Of a stretch of 64,000 nucleotides of DNA, positions 35,201-46,264 are shown piece by piece; the stretch's first letter is position 1, and the number at the start of each line of letters is the position of its first letter. Source of the stretch: Rusavskia elegans (Eukaryota; Ascomycota; Lecanoromycetes; Teloschistales; Teloschistaceae); assembly GCA_011316305.1 (NCBI GenBank), contig SAUG01000103.1:124001-188000 (forward strand), written 5' to 3'. A model generated the notes under the pieces. It did no database searches and was not told the origin of the DNA. It was given only the letters and a program-made list of their open reading frames with translations. Both the position numbers and the translations under genes were made by a program.

Positions 35201-36306
35201 TGTGGTGTTTCAAGAAGATGTTCTGCAGCCTTCCGAAAGGATATCCGAATGGATACCATCATCCAACGTCCAGCGTCTGCCAGCTGTTTCGTTGCACGGC
35301 GTGGCTCCAGAACCGTTCGAAAAAGACTTCGCTCCACTGCGGGAGGTTGGGTCATCCTTGTATAGACTCTGGGGACCAATTTGTTTATCCAAAGCATACT
35401 TTTCGTACCTCATAACACGACCATCCGGCTTACAGTGCACCTCACCGAGTTGCCTTCGGATCACAGTTCAGAATGCTAATACCGTCACGTTACCGCTCCA
35501 GCAATGAGAACTGGACAGCTTCATCAAGACGAAGAAAATGTACTTGTACTGTAAGTGATTCTGATTGTGATCAGTAAGCCTGACTTTTCTCAACATGTCA
35601 TACAAACGTTCACTGTAAAGACCCCGCAAGCGTCGTAAATATGCAAAACGTTGTATCAGATGCGCGGAGGCTGTCACCAATTCTGTATGCAATCTTTACC
35701 TATTCAATGAGCTGCGCAAGCAACCGGATCAAAACCCGAAATGATCCAATTGCATTCTGACTTTGGCCTGTTTCAACAGTCCCATACCACCGTCTTTGCC
35801 TTGAAGAAGCTTTTCACTTTATTCTCCTCGTCCTAGATACTTTGTGAACTCGTCGCCCGATCTTCCTTTGTGGCCATCCTGACCTTACAACATAGCAGTC
35901 GTCGACTTCGCGGACGACATACTGAGGAGTTGTTGATGTCTAGAAAGTACATCAATCAAGATCAGATCCCAGCTTTAGAGAAAAGGGAATAACGATGCCA
36001 TCGGCTGTAACCACTGTGCGATGGACTCAAAGACGGAATGATAATAATTCATTATTGATTTTCAATTCGCAAGGCATGCGGTCGGAGTACTACCCATGTA
36101 CTAAACAAAAATACCTGGAGCTCATGATCATGAGAGAGCTGGAGTAACAGCGAGGTGTTCCTCTCCCGGAAGGCCATTCCCTTCACATAATCGGGATGAG
36201 AGCCCATGCCTACACCTAGTCCCAAACGCCTTCGCTAATCTTTGCATGCGTTATCCCTTCACACAATATCCAGAGCCCAATACACCTGTCCGCGATGCCG
36301 GTGATC
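32215..36306. other. 4.1 kb gene-poor interval
   Basis: The longest gap in the genic part. Open frames at 33511-34098 (+), 34191-34697 (-) and 34883-35365 (+) overlap on opposite strands or begin at TTG/GTG and have no recognisable domains or splice partners. Base composition is ordinary, unlike the AT-rich block. It may hold a long promoter/5' UTR of the conserved hypothetical gene, a non-coding RNA, or decayed genes. Confidence 0.45.
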
Positions 36307-38679
36307 CTAATGCGAGGTGACCATCGAAGATACCTGCCCCATACCCTTTGGGCCACGACTGATACTGCCTCGACCGCTTCGGGGCGTCGCTGTTCGCATC
36401 GCGGGTGAAATGTTTCGGTTGTCGGTCTGTGAGGTAGGGGAGGGCGATAGAACGGGAGGGTAAGAGTCCTGAGGGGATATCGATGTTGGTTCTTCGATCT
36501 TCGTGATGGTGGAATCTGGAGGAGAGGTCGTTGTCTGATCAGGCTCAATCAGTGGTGATAAACTATGGATCCGAGGCGTCCCATCAGTGTCGTCGCCGCA
36601 GTCCAGCTCAGAAGGCTGTTCACTAGTCGGAGTTTCCGAACTGATCTCCGCTTCTGTAGTCCCAAGACTGACTGCCTCCTCGGGCAGTGCGTCTAGAGGG
36701 CGAACGGTGTTGTAAATCGCTTTCTCCTTATCTTCAGTCTCAACGTCTTTCGGAGAGGCTTCTGCGGTAGGACGTTCATCACAATCTAGATCCAACACAG
36801 TGCCGTCTTTTGTATTCAAGTCTTGATTAATGATCGGGAAATCAGAGCTAAGCTGCTCCACGGGAAGGGTGCGGCTTTCCGATGTTGGCGGTGGTGTGTT
36901 TACCCTCTCATAAAAAAGCATAAAGACATCCCCCTGAGCAAGAACATCGTCTTCGCTAACGGCCGATACTTCCTCGTCACTGAACCGCCACCAGGAAGAC
37001 ACTATATCCTTGGGTGTTTCGGAGGTGGCTTCTGTATTTAGTTCATGTCGTCGGTAGCAGATGTAGTGGCCGTTTTCATGACGACCATAATGCGTTAGCG
37101 CGGCACGTAGCTCGTACGTCTGTGATAAACCGTTGTCTGCTTCGTCAAGAGTATCCTCACGAAGCATAGACTCCCCCGGATTCGTGTTCCATCGCTCATT
37201 GTTATCGCCATTCTCAGCAACTGTAGGCCGCCCACCAAGACACCACGGTGCCAAGCTGAACCGCAAAGGAAAGCGGACATCGGCATAATTTTTACTCAGT
37301 GCCCCTGTCATCTCATTGAAAACGCTCCTGTTGATGTGAATGGCCAGAGATTTAGGGGCACGTGCAATGACTGCTTGCCTAGTCTTGGTTGAAGATATTT
37401 TGGCTTTTTGAGAGATTTGACATTTCTTGAGAATGGTGTTGTCGCTGAAATCCTCGTTATCAAGCGCCTCAGTGACAGCCATCAGACGCTCATCAACTGA
37501 AGCTATCAAAGCTTCCGAGACCAATGGCGCAGAAGACTGCAGCTCTTGACCAGTGTCACCCGAGAATTGTTTCCGGAGCTTTTCAAGCTGAGTCCTACTT
37601 TGCAACAGCGTGCACTTTGCGCAGTCAACCCCATTGATAGGCTCCAATACAGTATATTCGTCAAGACAAGTCCTGATGTCGTAAAGCCATTGCTTGCCCA
37701 ATGGTAATGTGAGACAGTTGAAAGGAATCAGAGACAAGCCTTCGACAAAGCCACACTTCAGGCAGCCTACACGTTGGGCTAACAAACCCTCCAGAGGATT
37801 TCTTGCAACGACCGAGCACAACTCATCTGGTAGTCGGCATAGAGCTTGAGTTTCCTCTGGCAACGAAAATTGTAGCTCCTTGATTCGGTTGACTCCAGCA
37901 GCAGCGGATTCCGCCCAGCCCAATCTCGGGGTTTGAAGTGCAGCCAGTCCAGCATGATTTGCTGTTTCGCTAGACCTTTGTATCGTCTCCTTTTCGACCT
38001 CGTCCATCAGCTTGGAGAAATACTCCTGCGCGTCCTGCTGCTGCCAGCTGCTCATGCTCTTCAGTTGAGCGGGCGTCCAAAACATCGCTCCGAGATTCCC
38101 TTGATCCTTGAGCTTCTCCATAATATCTTTGAGCGCGGCTTTTGTAGAAAAGGTTGGGTGACTTGAAGGGGCGCCGTCCAAGAATGCTGCGAATGACGAT
38201 AGAGAGGCCAGACCCTGTATAACACTGTTTTGATAGCAGGAGTTATCCCAATTTCCTAAGCCCGGCGGCTTGTTGTTTGATGTCGACCGCAGTAAGGTAC
38301 CGGAACCCGGGAGGCTCTTTGTCCGTTGGAACCTACTCAAAAGACCTGCACCGTCCAGCCCCAGCATTCGCCTTACTGTCTCGCTCTTTTGTGCATGTAT
38401 CTGCGACTCAGACGGCTCGGCACTCCGTCTGACTTGATCCATACTTGTAGGTATGGACGTGGTCTCTAGGGCATATATGAGTCTTTTTGGGGTAGCGTGG
38501 ATGGCGACATTCCAAAGCAGATCGGAGACTGGATTTTCAAGCCTGGGCAGTAGCTGGTATGCTAGGACGATGACGAGGAGTGCTGAGATGACGGTGGTAG
38601 ACGATGTGTATTGGGTGCGACGTTGGAGCTCCTCCGCTAGCTGCGGAAGGTACCGCTCATATTCACTCGTAGCATTCAT
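36307..38679 (-). CDS. ubp1: Membrane-anchored ubiquitin hydrolase, Ubp1-like
   Basis: Intronless, 790 aa from the ATG at 38679 (the frame starts upstream at a GTG). A TM segment lies at about residues 27-45 (STTVISALLVIVLAYQLLP). The USP (C19) domain follows. The Cys box is GLGNWDNSCYQNSVIQGLASL with catalytic C148, then a QQQDAQEYFSKLMDE box. Two CxxC pairs lie at 306/309 and 353/356. The His box is HYGRHENGHYICYR with H538, and WWRFSDEEVSAVS carries the third catalytic residue, D568. The C-terminal about 200 residues are disordered and acidic. Membrane anchoring plus this USP type matches yeast Ubp1 (ER-associated) and resembles human USP30 at mitochondria; the target membrane is not clear from sequence. 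Catalytic residues are all present, so an active deubiquitinase is expected. Confidence 0.92.
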   Translation of the reverse strand: MNATSEYERYLPQLAEELQRRTQYTSSTTVISALLVIVLAYQLLPRLENPVSDLLWNVAIHATPKRLIYALETTSIPTSMDQVRRSAEPSESQIHAQKSETVRRMLGLDGAGLLSRFQRTKSLPGSGTLLRSTSNNKPPGLGNWDNSCYQNSVIQGLASLSSFAAFLDGAPSSHPTFSTKAALKDIMEKLKDQGNLGAMFWTPAQLKSMSSWQQQDAQEYFSKLMDEVEKETIQRSSETANHAGLAALQTPRLGWAESAAAGVNRIKELQFSLPEETQALCRLPDELCSVVARNPLEGLLAQRVGCLKCGFVEGLSLIPFNCLTLPLGKQWLYDIRTCLDEYTVLEPINGVDCAKCTLLQSRTQLEKLRKQFSGDTGQELQSSAPLVSEALIASVDERLMAVTEALDNEDFSDNTILKKCQISQKAKISSTKTRQAVIARAPKSLAIHINRSVFNEMTGALSKNYADVRFPLRFSLAPWCLGGRPTVAENGDNNERWNTNPGESMLREDTLDEADNGLSQTYELRAALTHYGRHENGHYICYRRHELNTEATSETPKDIVSSWWRFSDEEVSAVSEDDVLAQGDVFMLFYERVNTPPPTSESRTLPVEQLSSDFPIINQDLNTKDGTVLDLDCDERPTAEASPKDVETEDKEKAIYNTVRPLDALPEEAVSLGTTEAEISSETPTSEQPSELDCGDDTDGTPRIHSLSPLIEPDQTTTSPPDSTITKIEEPTSISPQDSYPPVLSPSPTSQTDNRNISPAMRTATPRSGRGSISRGPKGMGQVSSMVTSH

Positions 38680-39219
38680 GGTGTTCGGAAGGTGTGGGAG
38701 CACGTAAAGTAGATGAGTCAGAGTAAGAACGTAGTGCTGTATGCTATTAACATCGAACTACCAATGTGAATGATTTGTTTGCTTCCATGATTGTATTGGT
38801 CGTGGAATGCAATATGCAGCAGCTCCAGAAATCTTGGAGAGCTTGCCACTAGCGCTATCGGGCGACGCGCCGGGGCCGGCGATTGTACCGCCTGATGAGC
38901 CAATCATAAGTCAGCTGAAGGAGTCAAGCCAGACCGCATTCGTCAGCACATCACCAGTTTTCCATGGTTCATGAGCAGACAGTTCTAGCCATCTACCGCA
39001 TTCTACAACAAGTGACTCTATTATTCTGCGCTGATCATCGTGGACTCCGCAGCGGGCCTTGCGCAAAATCGGTCGAAAGTCTTACATAGCCAGATTCGAG
39101 CACTGAGTCCACTTCATGGGATACCTCATATTGACCTACCACCCAGAAGCACTCCACATCGATCAAGGATCTCAGCAGTCAGTACTCGCTCTCGGCCTAA
39201 AGGTGGCCAGGTAGACAGA
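38680..39219. other. Divergent promoter between ubp1 and the J-protein gene
   Basis: No gene visible. The J-protein frame is open upstream to a GTG at 39040, but the first ATG is at 39220. Confidence 0.5.
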
Positions 39220-40492
39220 ATGCCGTCCGACGACCTCATCAAAGACATCGTCGCCGGGAATGTAGACTTATATGACTTTTTTGGTTTGAATGCCACATTC
39301 AATCAGAAGGATTTAGACCGTTGCTACCGGAGGACTGCTCTGTTATATCGTGAGTAGAATCTCCACCCCAGAAAGGCTTGTTTTGGGAGTTCCGAAACTT
39401 GTCTTACTCTATCGCCTTACTTGAAGATGTTCTGACTCCGAACTAGATCCCGACAAGACTGGCAACAACCCTTCCGATAGAGAAAAATTCGACCTTGTGT
39501 GCCAAGCGTACGAAATTTTGTCCGAGCCGAATACTAAAGCCAAATACGACAATGCGAGAGCGGCGCGACTTCAAAAGTTGAGACAGGCAGAGCTATTCGA
39601 GGGGCGGAGACGTCAAATGAAGGACGATCTGGAGTCAAGGGAGAGGGGAGTCAAGAGGGGCAGAGACGATAACGAACAGGAGAATATGGAGCGGACGTTC
39701 AGGCAGTTGGCCGAGGACGGCAAGAGGATGAGGCTGGAGAGACAGGACGCCTTGAAGAGGGAAATGGAGCAAGAGAAGGCCGAAGCCCTTAAAGACGTCA
39801 ACAGCCCCACGACCAATGGAGCATCAACTGTCCCAGAGCTGGACCGGACCGTGAAGGTTCGTTGGCCTATTGCGAGTGGTGATGACATGATTGAAGAAAG
39901 CCATATCACAACCCTTTTCTCTACCTATGGAAAGGTGGAAAGCGTCACACTACTCGGAGCCAAAGCCCACCAGAAGAAGAAGAAGAAGATGGCAATCTGT
40001 ATGGTCCAATATGTCTCTATCGTTGGGGCCCATGCTGCAGTGAAGGATTTCCCAAAACAGAAGGGTAAGGATTGGGAACGCTTCGACTTGGTCTTCTGGG
40101 CAGGAAACAAGGAACCGGATTCCATCAGTGAACAACATTCTGACCTCAACAATGCGCGATACTCCAACGCTCCAGCTTCGCCATCGACACCAGCGAGGGG
40201 AAGTCAGAGTCCGGCTGCTTTCCTGGACCGAGGTAGCCAGCCTGCTACACCAACACCATTAGGCAGTGCTCCCAATGGCCGTGGGCCAAGGAAGATGCCT
40301 TCTTTTTCGTCGTTCTCTGCCGCGGCTCTCAGTACGCCCAAGGGGTCGCCTTTAAGCAAGGGCCTGGGAGTGAACAGTCCGAGTTTGGAGGAGTTGACGA
40401 TGATAAGGCTGAAGAACGCCGAGAAAAAGCGACTGGCGGACGAACTGCAACGAGAGGATGATGCGGCGACGGAAGTGCACAGTCTAACTTGA
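39220..40492 (+). CDS. cwf23: J-domain plus RRM splicing factor (Cwf23/DNAJC17-like)
   Basis: Exons 39220-39349 and 39447-40492 (97 nt intron, phase 1) give 391 aa. The intron splits the J domain exactly at the HPD motif: LLY-HPDKTGNNPSDREKFDLVCQAYEILS (H44-P45-D46). A long charged coiled coil follows (about 75-150, rich in Arg, Glu and Lys). An RRM comes next at about 160-245 (VKVRWPIASGDDMIEESHITTLFSTYGKVESVTLLG), then a Ser/Pro-rich tail ending in SLEELTMIRLKNAEKKRLADELQRED. This domain order is that of S. pombe Cwf23 and human DNAJC17, spliceosome-associated co-chaperones. The conserved HPD implies it can stimulate an Hsp70. Confidence 0.92.
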
Positions 40493-40690
40493 CGAGCAAG
40501 ATGATATGAACGAAGTTTGCATTGGAGCGCTTGGAAGGTCCGGCGTTGATGGGCATGGGTAAATAGATGGGAGCAGGGAAGATACCCCAATTTTACCTAC
40601 TGGAAAGTAGGAATTCGAGTTGTCATTTGTCCAGACCGTAGTATCTTCGGCACTATGGTTATTCGATTCTCACAGGAATCTGAATATAAT

Positions 40691-41872
40691 TCAAACATTC
40701 TGTTGTTGATGCATATTCCTGACACTGACTCGATTCCTATGCCATTCAGGTACAAAAGCTTTAATCTTCATTTCCTTTTCCTCGGATTGATCTTCTTCCG
40801 CTGACCATGACACCTTAAACTCATGCTCCGGACTCCACTGACTCCACTCCTCCGTTAGCTTCACATTGGTCATAGTCTCCAACCGACATAATGCTAAACC
40901 GATATTCCCAACTCCCCTCAAGAACTTCCCAGCACTCCTCCCTTTGGTGTCGACTCTCGCAATGTTCCGAGGTGCATCTGGCGAGGTCAAAGATGATGAG
41001 GGATCGTATCGCAGACTGTCTGGAAGCTTCTCATCAGGGTTGTAGAGTTGCACAGGAAGTATACGTTTTCGTACCACACCGGTATGGCGTGTTCGTATCG
41101 TCAGCTCTTGACCTATGTAGCAGCCCTTTCGAAAATCAATACCAGACATGTAATCGATATTGCTTTCTTGCGGTAGTGCTTCTCGTGAAATGATCTCGCG
41201 GTGCCCTTGCGGCACTCCCTTCAGAATCCTCCTGATGTCATAGTGCTCTACTGAAGTCTCCTCACCCGGCAAGGCTTTAGAGATGTCGGCGAATGAAAGT
41301 ATTCTTTTGCCCATGCCTGGAGCTCTGGGGTCGACGCATCCAAAATTATGGGCCGACAGGGCAATATCGCTCTTGGAATCACTTGCGATTGCATCGTCCC
41401 AAGTTGCCCAGATATGGCAGTCGGCCGGTTCGATCGCAATCTTGGCCCGCAGCTTATACCTTTTCAGATGGGATCGCAAGGTCTCCGCGTGCGCTTTGTC
41501 AACATCGATCATGAATCCTGGCTGGTCGTAAGTGATGCCTTCCTTCCCCTTGAGACCAAGGGCATGGTCTACCGGGTAGACGAAAACGTCGTGAAGAACG
41601 CGGCCTTGGGCATTTAGAAAAGCGGTGTAAAAGCCCCCTAGCGAGTCGAATGTAAAGTCTTTGATATTGGTGGTGGTGAGACCTTGAAGGTAGTGGGCGG
41701 CGTCCCGGCCATAGAGAAGAATCAGAGCGCGATTTGTGAGGCGGGCGAAACCGGTTGACGGAGGACGTGATGGGAGGATGGATGCGGCTGAGGCTGAGCT
41801 GGAGAAGGAACGGCGGTTCGTTGCTGAAAGGCAAACTTCACAGAGATGTGACCTTGAGAGTCGAGAAAACAT
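40691..41872 (-). CDS. iba57: Iba57, mitochondrial iron-sulfur assembly factor
   Basis: Intronless. I use the ATG at 41872 (393 aa) because it places a basic, Ser-rich presequence (MFSRLSRSHLCEVCLSATNR) at the N-terminus; an ATG 26 codons upstream (41950) would precede it with a non-presequence stretch. The GcvT/YgfZ-like fold is indicated by FARLTNRALILLYGRDAAHYLQGLTTT and LGGFYTAFLNAQGRVLHDVFVY. The YgfZ signature is KGCYIGQE (249-256) in DYMSGIDFRKGCYIGQELT. Iba57 works with Isa1 and Isa2 in the late step making 4Fe-4S clusters for aconitase and lipoate synthase. The gene converges with the J-protein gene, with about 200 bp between their stops. Confidence 0.94.
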   Translation of the reverse strand: MFSRLSRSHLCEVCLSATNRRSFSSSASAASILPSRPPSTGFARLTNRALILLYGRDAAHYLQGLTTTNIKDFTFDSLGGFYTAFLNAQGRVLHDVFVYPVDHALGLKGKEGITYDQPGFMIDVDKAHAETLRSHLKRYKLRAKIAIEPADCHIWATWDDAIASDSKSDIALSAHNFGCVDPRAPGMGKRILSFADISKALPGEETSVEHYDIRRILKGVPQGHREIISREALPQESNIDYMSGIDFRKGCYIGQELTIRTRHTGVVRKRILPVQLYNPDEKLPDSLRYDPSSSLTSPDAPRNIARVDTKGRSAGKFLRGVGNIGLALCRLETMTNVKLTEEWSQWSPEHEFKVSWSAEEDQSEEKEMKIKAFVPEWHRNRVSVRNMHQQQNV

Positions 41873-44344
41873 GCCGGGATTAATAATAGTTGTGTTGTAC
41901 ACATTTACGAGCTGCCGCTGCGGCCCCTTTTTCGGACAGACATACGTCATTGATGGACCAGCCTCACACCTTACTCGGTTGTCCTCCGAGTCGTTGCTGC
42001 TAAAACCTTTCTGTGAACAATGTACATTCCTGATCAGTAACGTCTCTCGGGCTTAAACTTCACAACGTGCTGCTATGCTTTACTCGGAAAACCCTTCAGA
42101 AAGTTAGCTCCTATCTGCCTTGATGGACATCGGCAAGGTGAGCTTTGGAGGCACGTCACGTTCTTTTTCGCATTAGCTGGCGTTGGCCCCGTTGTCAATC
42201 CTTTTTGCATACTCAATATTCCGTGACAGGTCAGTATGATACAGGCTGCTCCAGAAATCTTTATTTTTTACTTTGGACAACCAAATTAAATGTAGAGAAG
42301 CCATGAGCAAATCGTTTCGTGTCTCTCATGGGTGAATTACCATCGTGTACAGCTGGCGGATAGCCCTATCAGAATTGTCGGTCAATACATTTCTATCTTC
42401 CAATGTATAGCTTCTTGCCTCCGATTTCTCATATCCAACCTTTTCGCATACCTAGAAGAGAAATGAGACGGCAAAGACACAGGCTATCCCAAAATAGATC
42501 TATCGACGAATGTATGCCGGGTCGTGGCCAGGTCTTCGAATTCTCAAGGCGATCACCTCGAAGGCTGTTTATCTCGTAGTTGGAGCTATTCCGTTCACAG
42601 TCCTTTCCACCATATTTACCTCGATGCTAGTAACACTGCCGCGAGCCATGAACGGGAGAGCCGCGATTGCAGATGTTGCAGTCCAGCTGCATCCACACGG
42701 GGAGGTCCGATTACCTGTAAGTACTCAGTACGTGCACCGCCATGATCGTTACTGATCTCACCACCCAAGAAACCCCTAGGTTGGATCACCCGGTTGAAGC
42801 GAAAATAATGCCCAATGTTGAACCGCTGACTGGGATTCGGATAGCGAAGCATGCGGTTCTAAGGTCATGCGAAAAGCGCAGTGGCCTGACTCCGTTCGAA
42901 GCATTCACTCAATCAACCTGTCAAAGGGCACCCAACCGCTGTTCCTAGAATTCACGATGTCAAGATACCAGTCGGTCCAGATTGAGATAGGTGGAGGGAG
43001 GGTGCAAAAGTCAGGCAGAGAATACAGCATTTTAATCTGCCTAGCATGCTACTAAAAGACAACAACATAGGCAGCCAGACATCATCACTACACGGACGCT
43101 TCGTGTCAAAAAGAGCTTGTGATGGCTTGATGACAATGTTTCTATCTTTTAATCAAGACAACGGCTGAAATGCGGAATCTGGAAGCAGCGGTGCCGGTGA
43201 TACACAATGACCACCCAAGCATAATGTGTTCAGTCATCTTATGTGTGGCTGGGAAGAGAACAGTTCCGCCCAGTTCAGATCGCGCAGGAGTGGAGTCTCT
43301 TAATCGTCTGTGACTTCAGACGGTGGCCGCTCAGTGCTCTTTGGAGCCACTACCCCGCAAAAAGACGTTCCTCTATCGCTACCAGGAAGAGAACAACATG
43401 CGATGTCATGAAAGTCGAAGCAGCCCTCATCAGTACTCAGGTATTTCAAGCATCCTCGGCAAAACATGCAAGAGATGTAATTCGTCTGGATAGAGGTGCA
43501 GCAACGCAACGGCCTTCGGATTAGGGACCCCTACCCTGTTACCTGTCAAACAATATAGGTTTCCCAGCGAAACGCTTGAAGTTGCGTTGCCTGCTCCGAG
43601 GATCTCCACGCGGGCAACCTTCGCATAGACTTGACACTGGGTACAACTCTACACGAGGAGATCTGGTACATGTGGATTGAAGCTACCTTTAACAACGTTG
43701 GTAAGATCGGTCTCGTATCTGGCAGGGAGCCCTAGGCCGAGGGTGCGTTTCTGCATTCCTACGACAATCCAGCTTTATTCCGCGATTGAATCAACTCCTA
43801 TCGCCATAAGAAGGGATCATGACGCTGCATGCGAACCGAGGACTGCCACTCTCACCACTCCCATTAATTGTGATTGGGTGACGATCGTACAAACGGTCGA
43901 TGACAAGGGCGGTACGATCGCAGCCAAGTGATATCCCTGCCGCGTTACTTCGAACTCAGCATACCATGTGGAAAGGTAAAATATTTTGCTAGCCATTTAT
44001 TGGTCTTGTCTTGGCATGGACGTCACTTGCCACATGCGATTGGCTGACGTCCACGGTTCAATGCAAAATACTCACAGTAAACATTCACCATCCGATTATT
44101 CAACCAGTCGCTCAAGGCCAGTGACATATCTTGAGGACCTAGTATAACGATGGCGATGTTCCGTTTTTCTTTCGAAAGGATGACAATAAAGCCATAAATA
44201 CCATGCAGACTACTTCAATTACTGCAAAATAAGCCATTGTGCCGGGAGTGCTTACAATCTTTACTTGCCACCAGATCTCGCTCTTTGCGCTCGAGGCAGC
44301 ATAGAAAAATCAATCGACACGGTTCTCAATCGAATCTGGCAATC
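41873..44344. other. 2.5 kb interval without a convincing gene
   Basis: Divergent 5' flanks of iba57 and acr3. Short frames exist but show no domain or splice structure. Composition is ordinary. Confidence 0.5.
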
Positions 44345-45657
44345 ATGCAGCTGGATGAACGCCTTCCGGACCAGAAGAACGAAACAACGTCGCCCGCTCT
44401 CGAAGCCCAGCGGAGCACCCCAGATGACGAGGGAACCACCAAAGTCTCGGCATTCAAGGGTCTTGGTCTCCTGGATCGTTTCCTCGCGGCATGGATCCTC
44501 CTGGCTATGGCTATAGGTATCATTCTCGGCAACTTTGTTCCCAATACGGGCTCTGCTCTGCAAAAAGGGACATTTGTAGGCGTGTCAGTTCCCATTGGTA
44601 GATTTATTCCCGAAACCTCTACCCCGACATCTATTGATAACCCTCATAGCTGTCGGTCTGCTGGTCATGATGTACCCTATACTGTGCAAGATCAAGTTCG
44701 AATCTCTTCACCACGTGTTCCGAACCCGAGAGGTCTGGGTACAGATTGCGTTTAGCATCTTCCTGAATTGGATCATCGCCCCTTTCCTTATGGTAATCCA
44801 ATACAGTTCGCGGCGATCGCATTATACCTTCAAGCTAACAAGTTCTAGCTGGCATTGGCGTGGGCTTTCTTGCCAGACGAACCAGAGCTCAGGGAGGGTC
44901 TGATTCTCGTGGGACTCGCAAGATGTATTGCAATGGTACAAACAATTCTTCTACCAGCTTGTACTTTTGGCAAAGCCGTGTTTGACTAAAGTGGTATCAG
45001 GTTCTCATCTGGACCGGCCTGGCCGGCGGCGACAACGAATACTGCGCCATCCTCGTGGCCATCAACTCAATCCTCCAAATGGTGCTCTTCGCACCCCTCG
45101 CCATCCTCTTCCTTAGAGTTATCAGCGGCTCCGACGCAACGGTTGACGTCTCCTACTCCGTCGTGGCGAAAAGCGTGGCTGTTTTCCTAGGGATTCCTTT
45201 GGGTGCTGCAATCCTGACGAGGTTCACCTTGCGGAAATTTGCGGGCCCGGCGTGGTACGAAGCATACTTCCTCAAATGGGCGGCCCCCTGGTCGCTTGTC
45301 GGTCTTCTGTTCACGATCCTCGTGCTGTTCGCATCGCAGGGCCAACGAGTGGTCCACCAGATTGTCTCCGTTGTCAGGGTCGCTGCACCGCTAATCGTAT
45401 ATTTCATGGTTGTCTTCTTCCTTACTCTACTCGTGACGTATAGACTGGGCTTTGGATACAAGTTGTCAGCTACGCAGAGCTTCACGGCGGCGAGCAATAA
45501 CTTTGAATTGGCTATTGCGGTCGCGGTGGCAACTTTCGGGGCAAACAGCGATCAGGCTCTTGCTGCGACTGTGGGGCCGCTGATCGAGGTGCCGGTGTTG
45601 TTGGGGCTGGTCTTCGCTGTGCGGTGGATTGCGCAGAGGGGAGCGTGGAAGGACTGA
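44345..45657 (+). CDS. acr3: Acr3-type arsenite efflux transporter
   Basis: Four exons: 44345-44597, 44650-44792, 44849-44935, 45001-45657, giving 379 aa with about ten TM helices. Landmarks are LGLLDRFLAAWILLAMAIGI in TM1, GVSVPIAVGLLVMMYPILCK in TM2, FLNWIIAPFLM, GLILVGLARCIAMVLIWTGL with the conserved thiolate residue C158 in TM4, GDNEYCAILVAINS, and SFTAASNNFELAIAVAVATFG in TM9. Acr3 exports As(III) (and in some species Sb(III)) across the plasma membrane using the proton gradient. Start codon ATG 44345 lies in a frame that continues upstream without other ATGs. No arsenate reductase or arsH is adjacent. It lies about 2 kb from the AT-rich block. Confidence 0.94.
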
Positions 45658-46264
45658 TGCTAGGAAATGACTTGATACAAGAGTACACTGAATCACTGGA
45701 CATGTATTGGCTATCTTCGACTGCAGAAGAATGCAGAATCCAGAACAGCTTCTGTGAAATCACTCATGAACGTCTGGCGATGTTTGGAAATCACGGCGAG
45801 CGAACGGGTTTATAACATGCTGCTAGCCCGGGGCATTAATCAGTCCTTCAAGCAAACGCAAGTTTATCGATCAAGAGCTGGTATCTAAATTCACAAGTGG
45901 ATATGTCGGCGCACGCTTAATCCGGCTCAACTGCTCGATTACAGTGTCAGATGTAGTCTCGATTGATCCCGGCACGCAACTACCTTATACTCGCCTCCTT
46001 AAACTCGCCTCAGTAGTGACACTACGACTCGAGATGTTCAGGACCCGTCGGGAAATACGATTTTACCTCGTAAGACACATGGCGAAGGGGGACTTGTCAC
46101 ACGCGGAAGGAATGAAAACATATGATTGTAAGTAATGGCATTCTGACAATCCCTATGTGGAGTATTTCCGAAACACCAGGGGCTGGGTAATAAACTGAGT
46201 CAAGAAACCGCATAATGCCAAACACCAAAGCCGTATGCATCATCAAAATCCGTCTGTCCAGTGT
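45658..46264. other. Intergenic between converging acr3 and DUF4112 genes
   Basis: Only 3' flanks; no gene seen. Confidence 0.5.

Noticed and set aside
34883..35507. 160 and 130 aa plus-strand frames
   Set aside because: Both begin at TTG and overlap each other in different frames; no domain recognised.
41873..41950. Upstream ATG of iba57 at 41950
   Set aside because: It would place a non-presequence stretch before the basic Ser-rich presequence; the downstream ATG fits mitochondrial targeting better.
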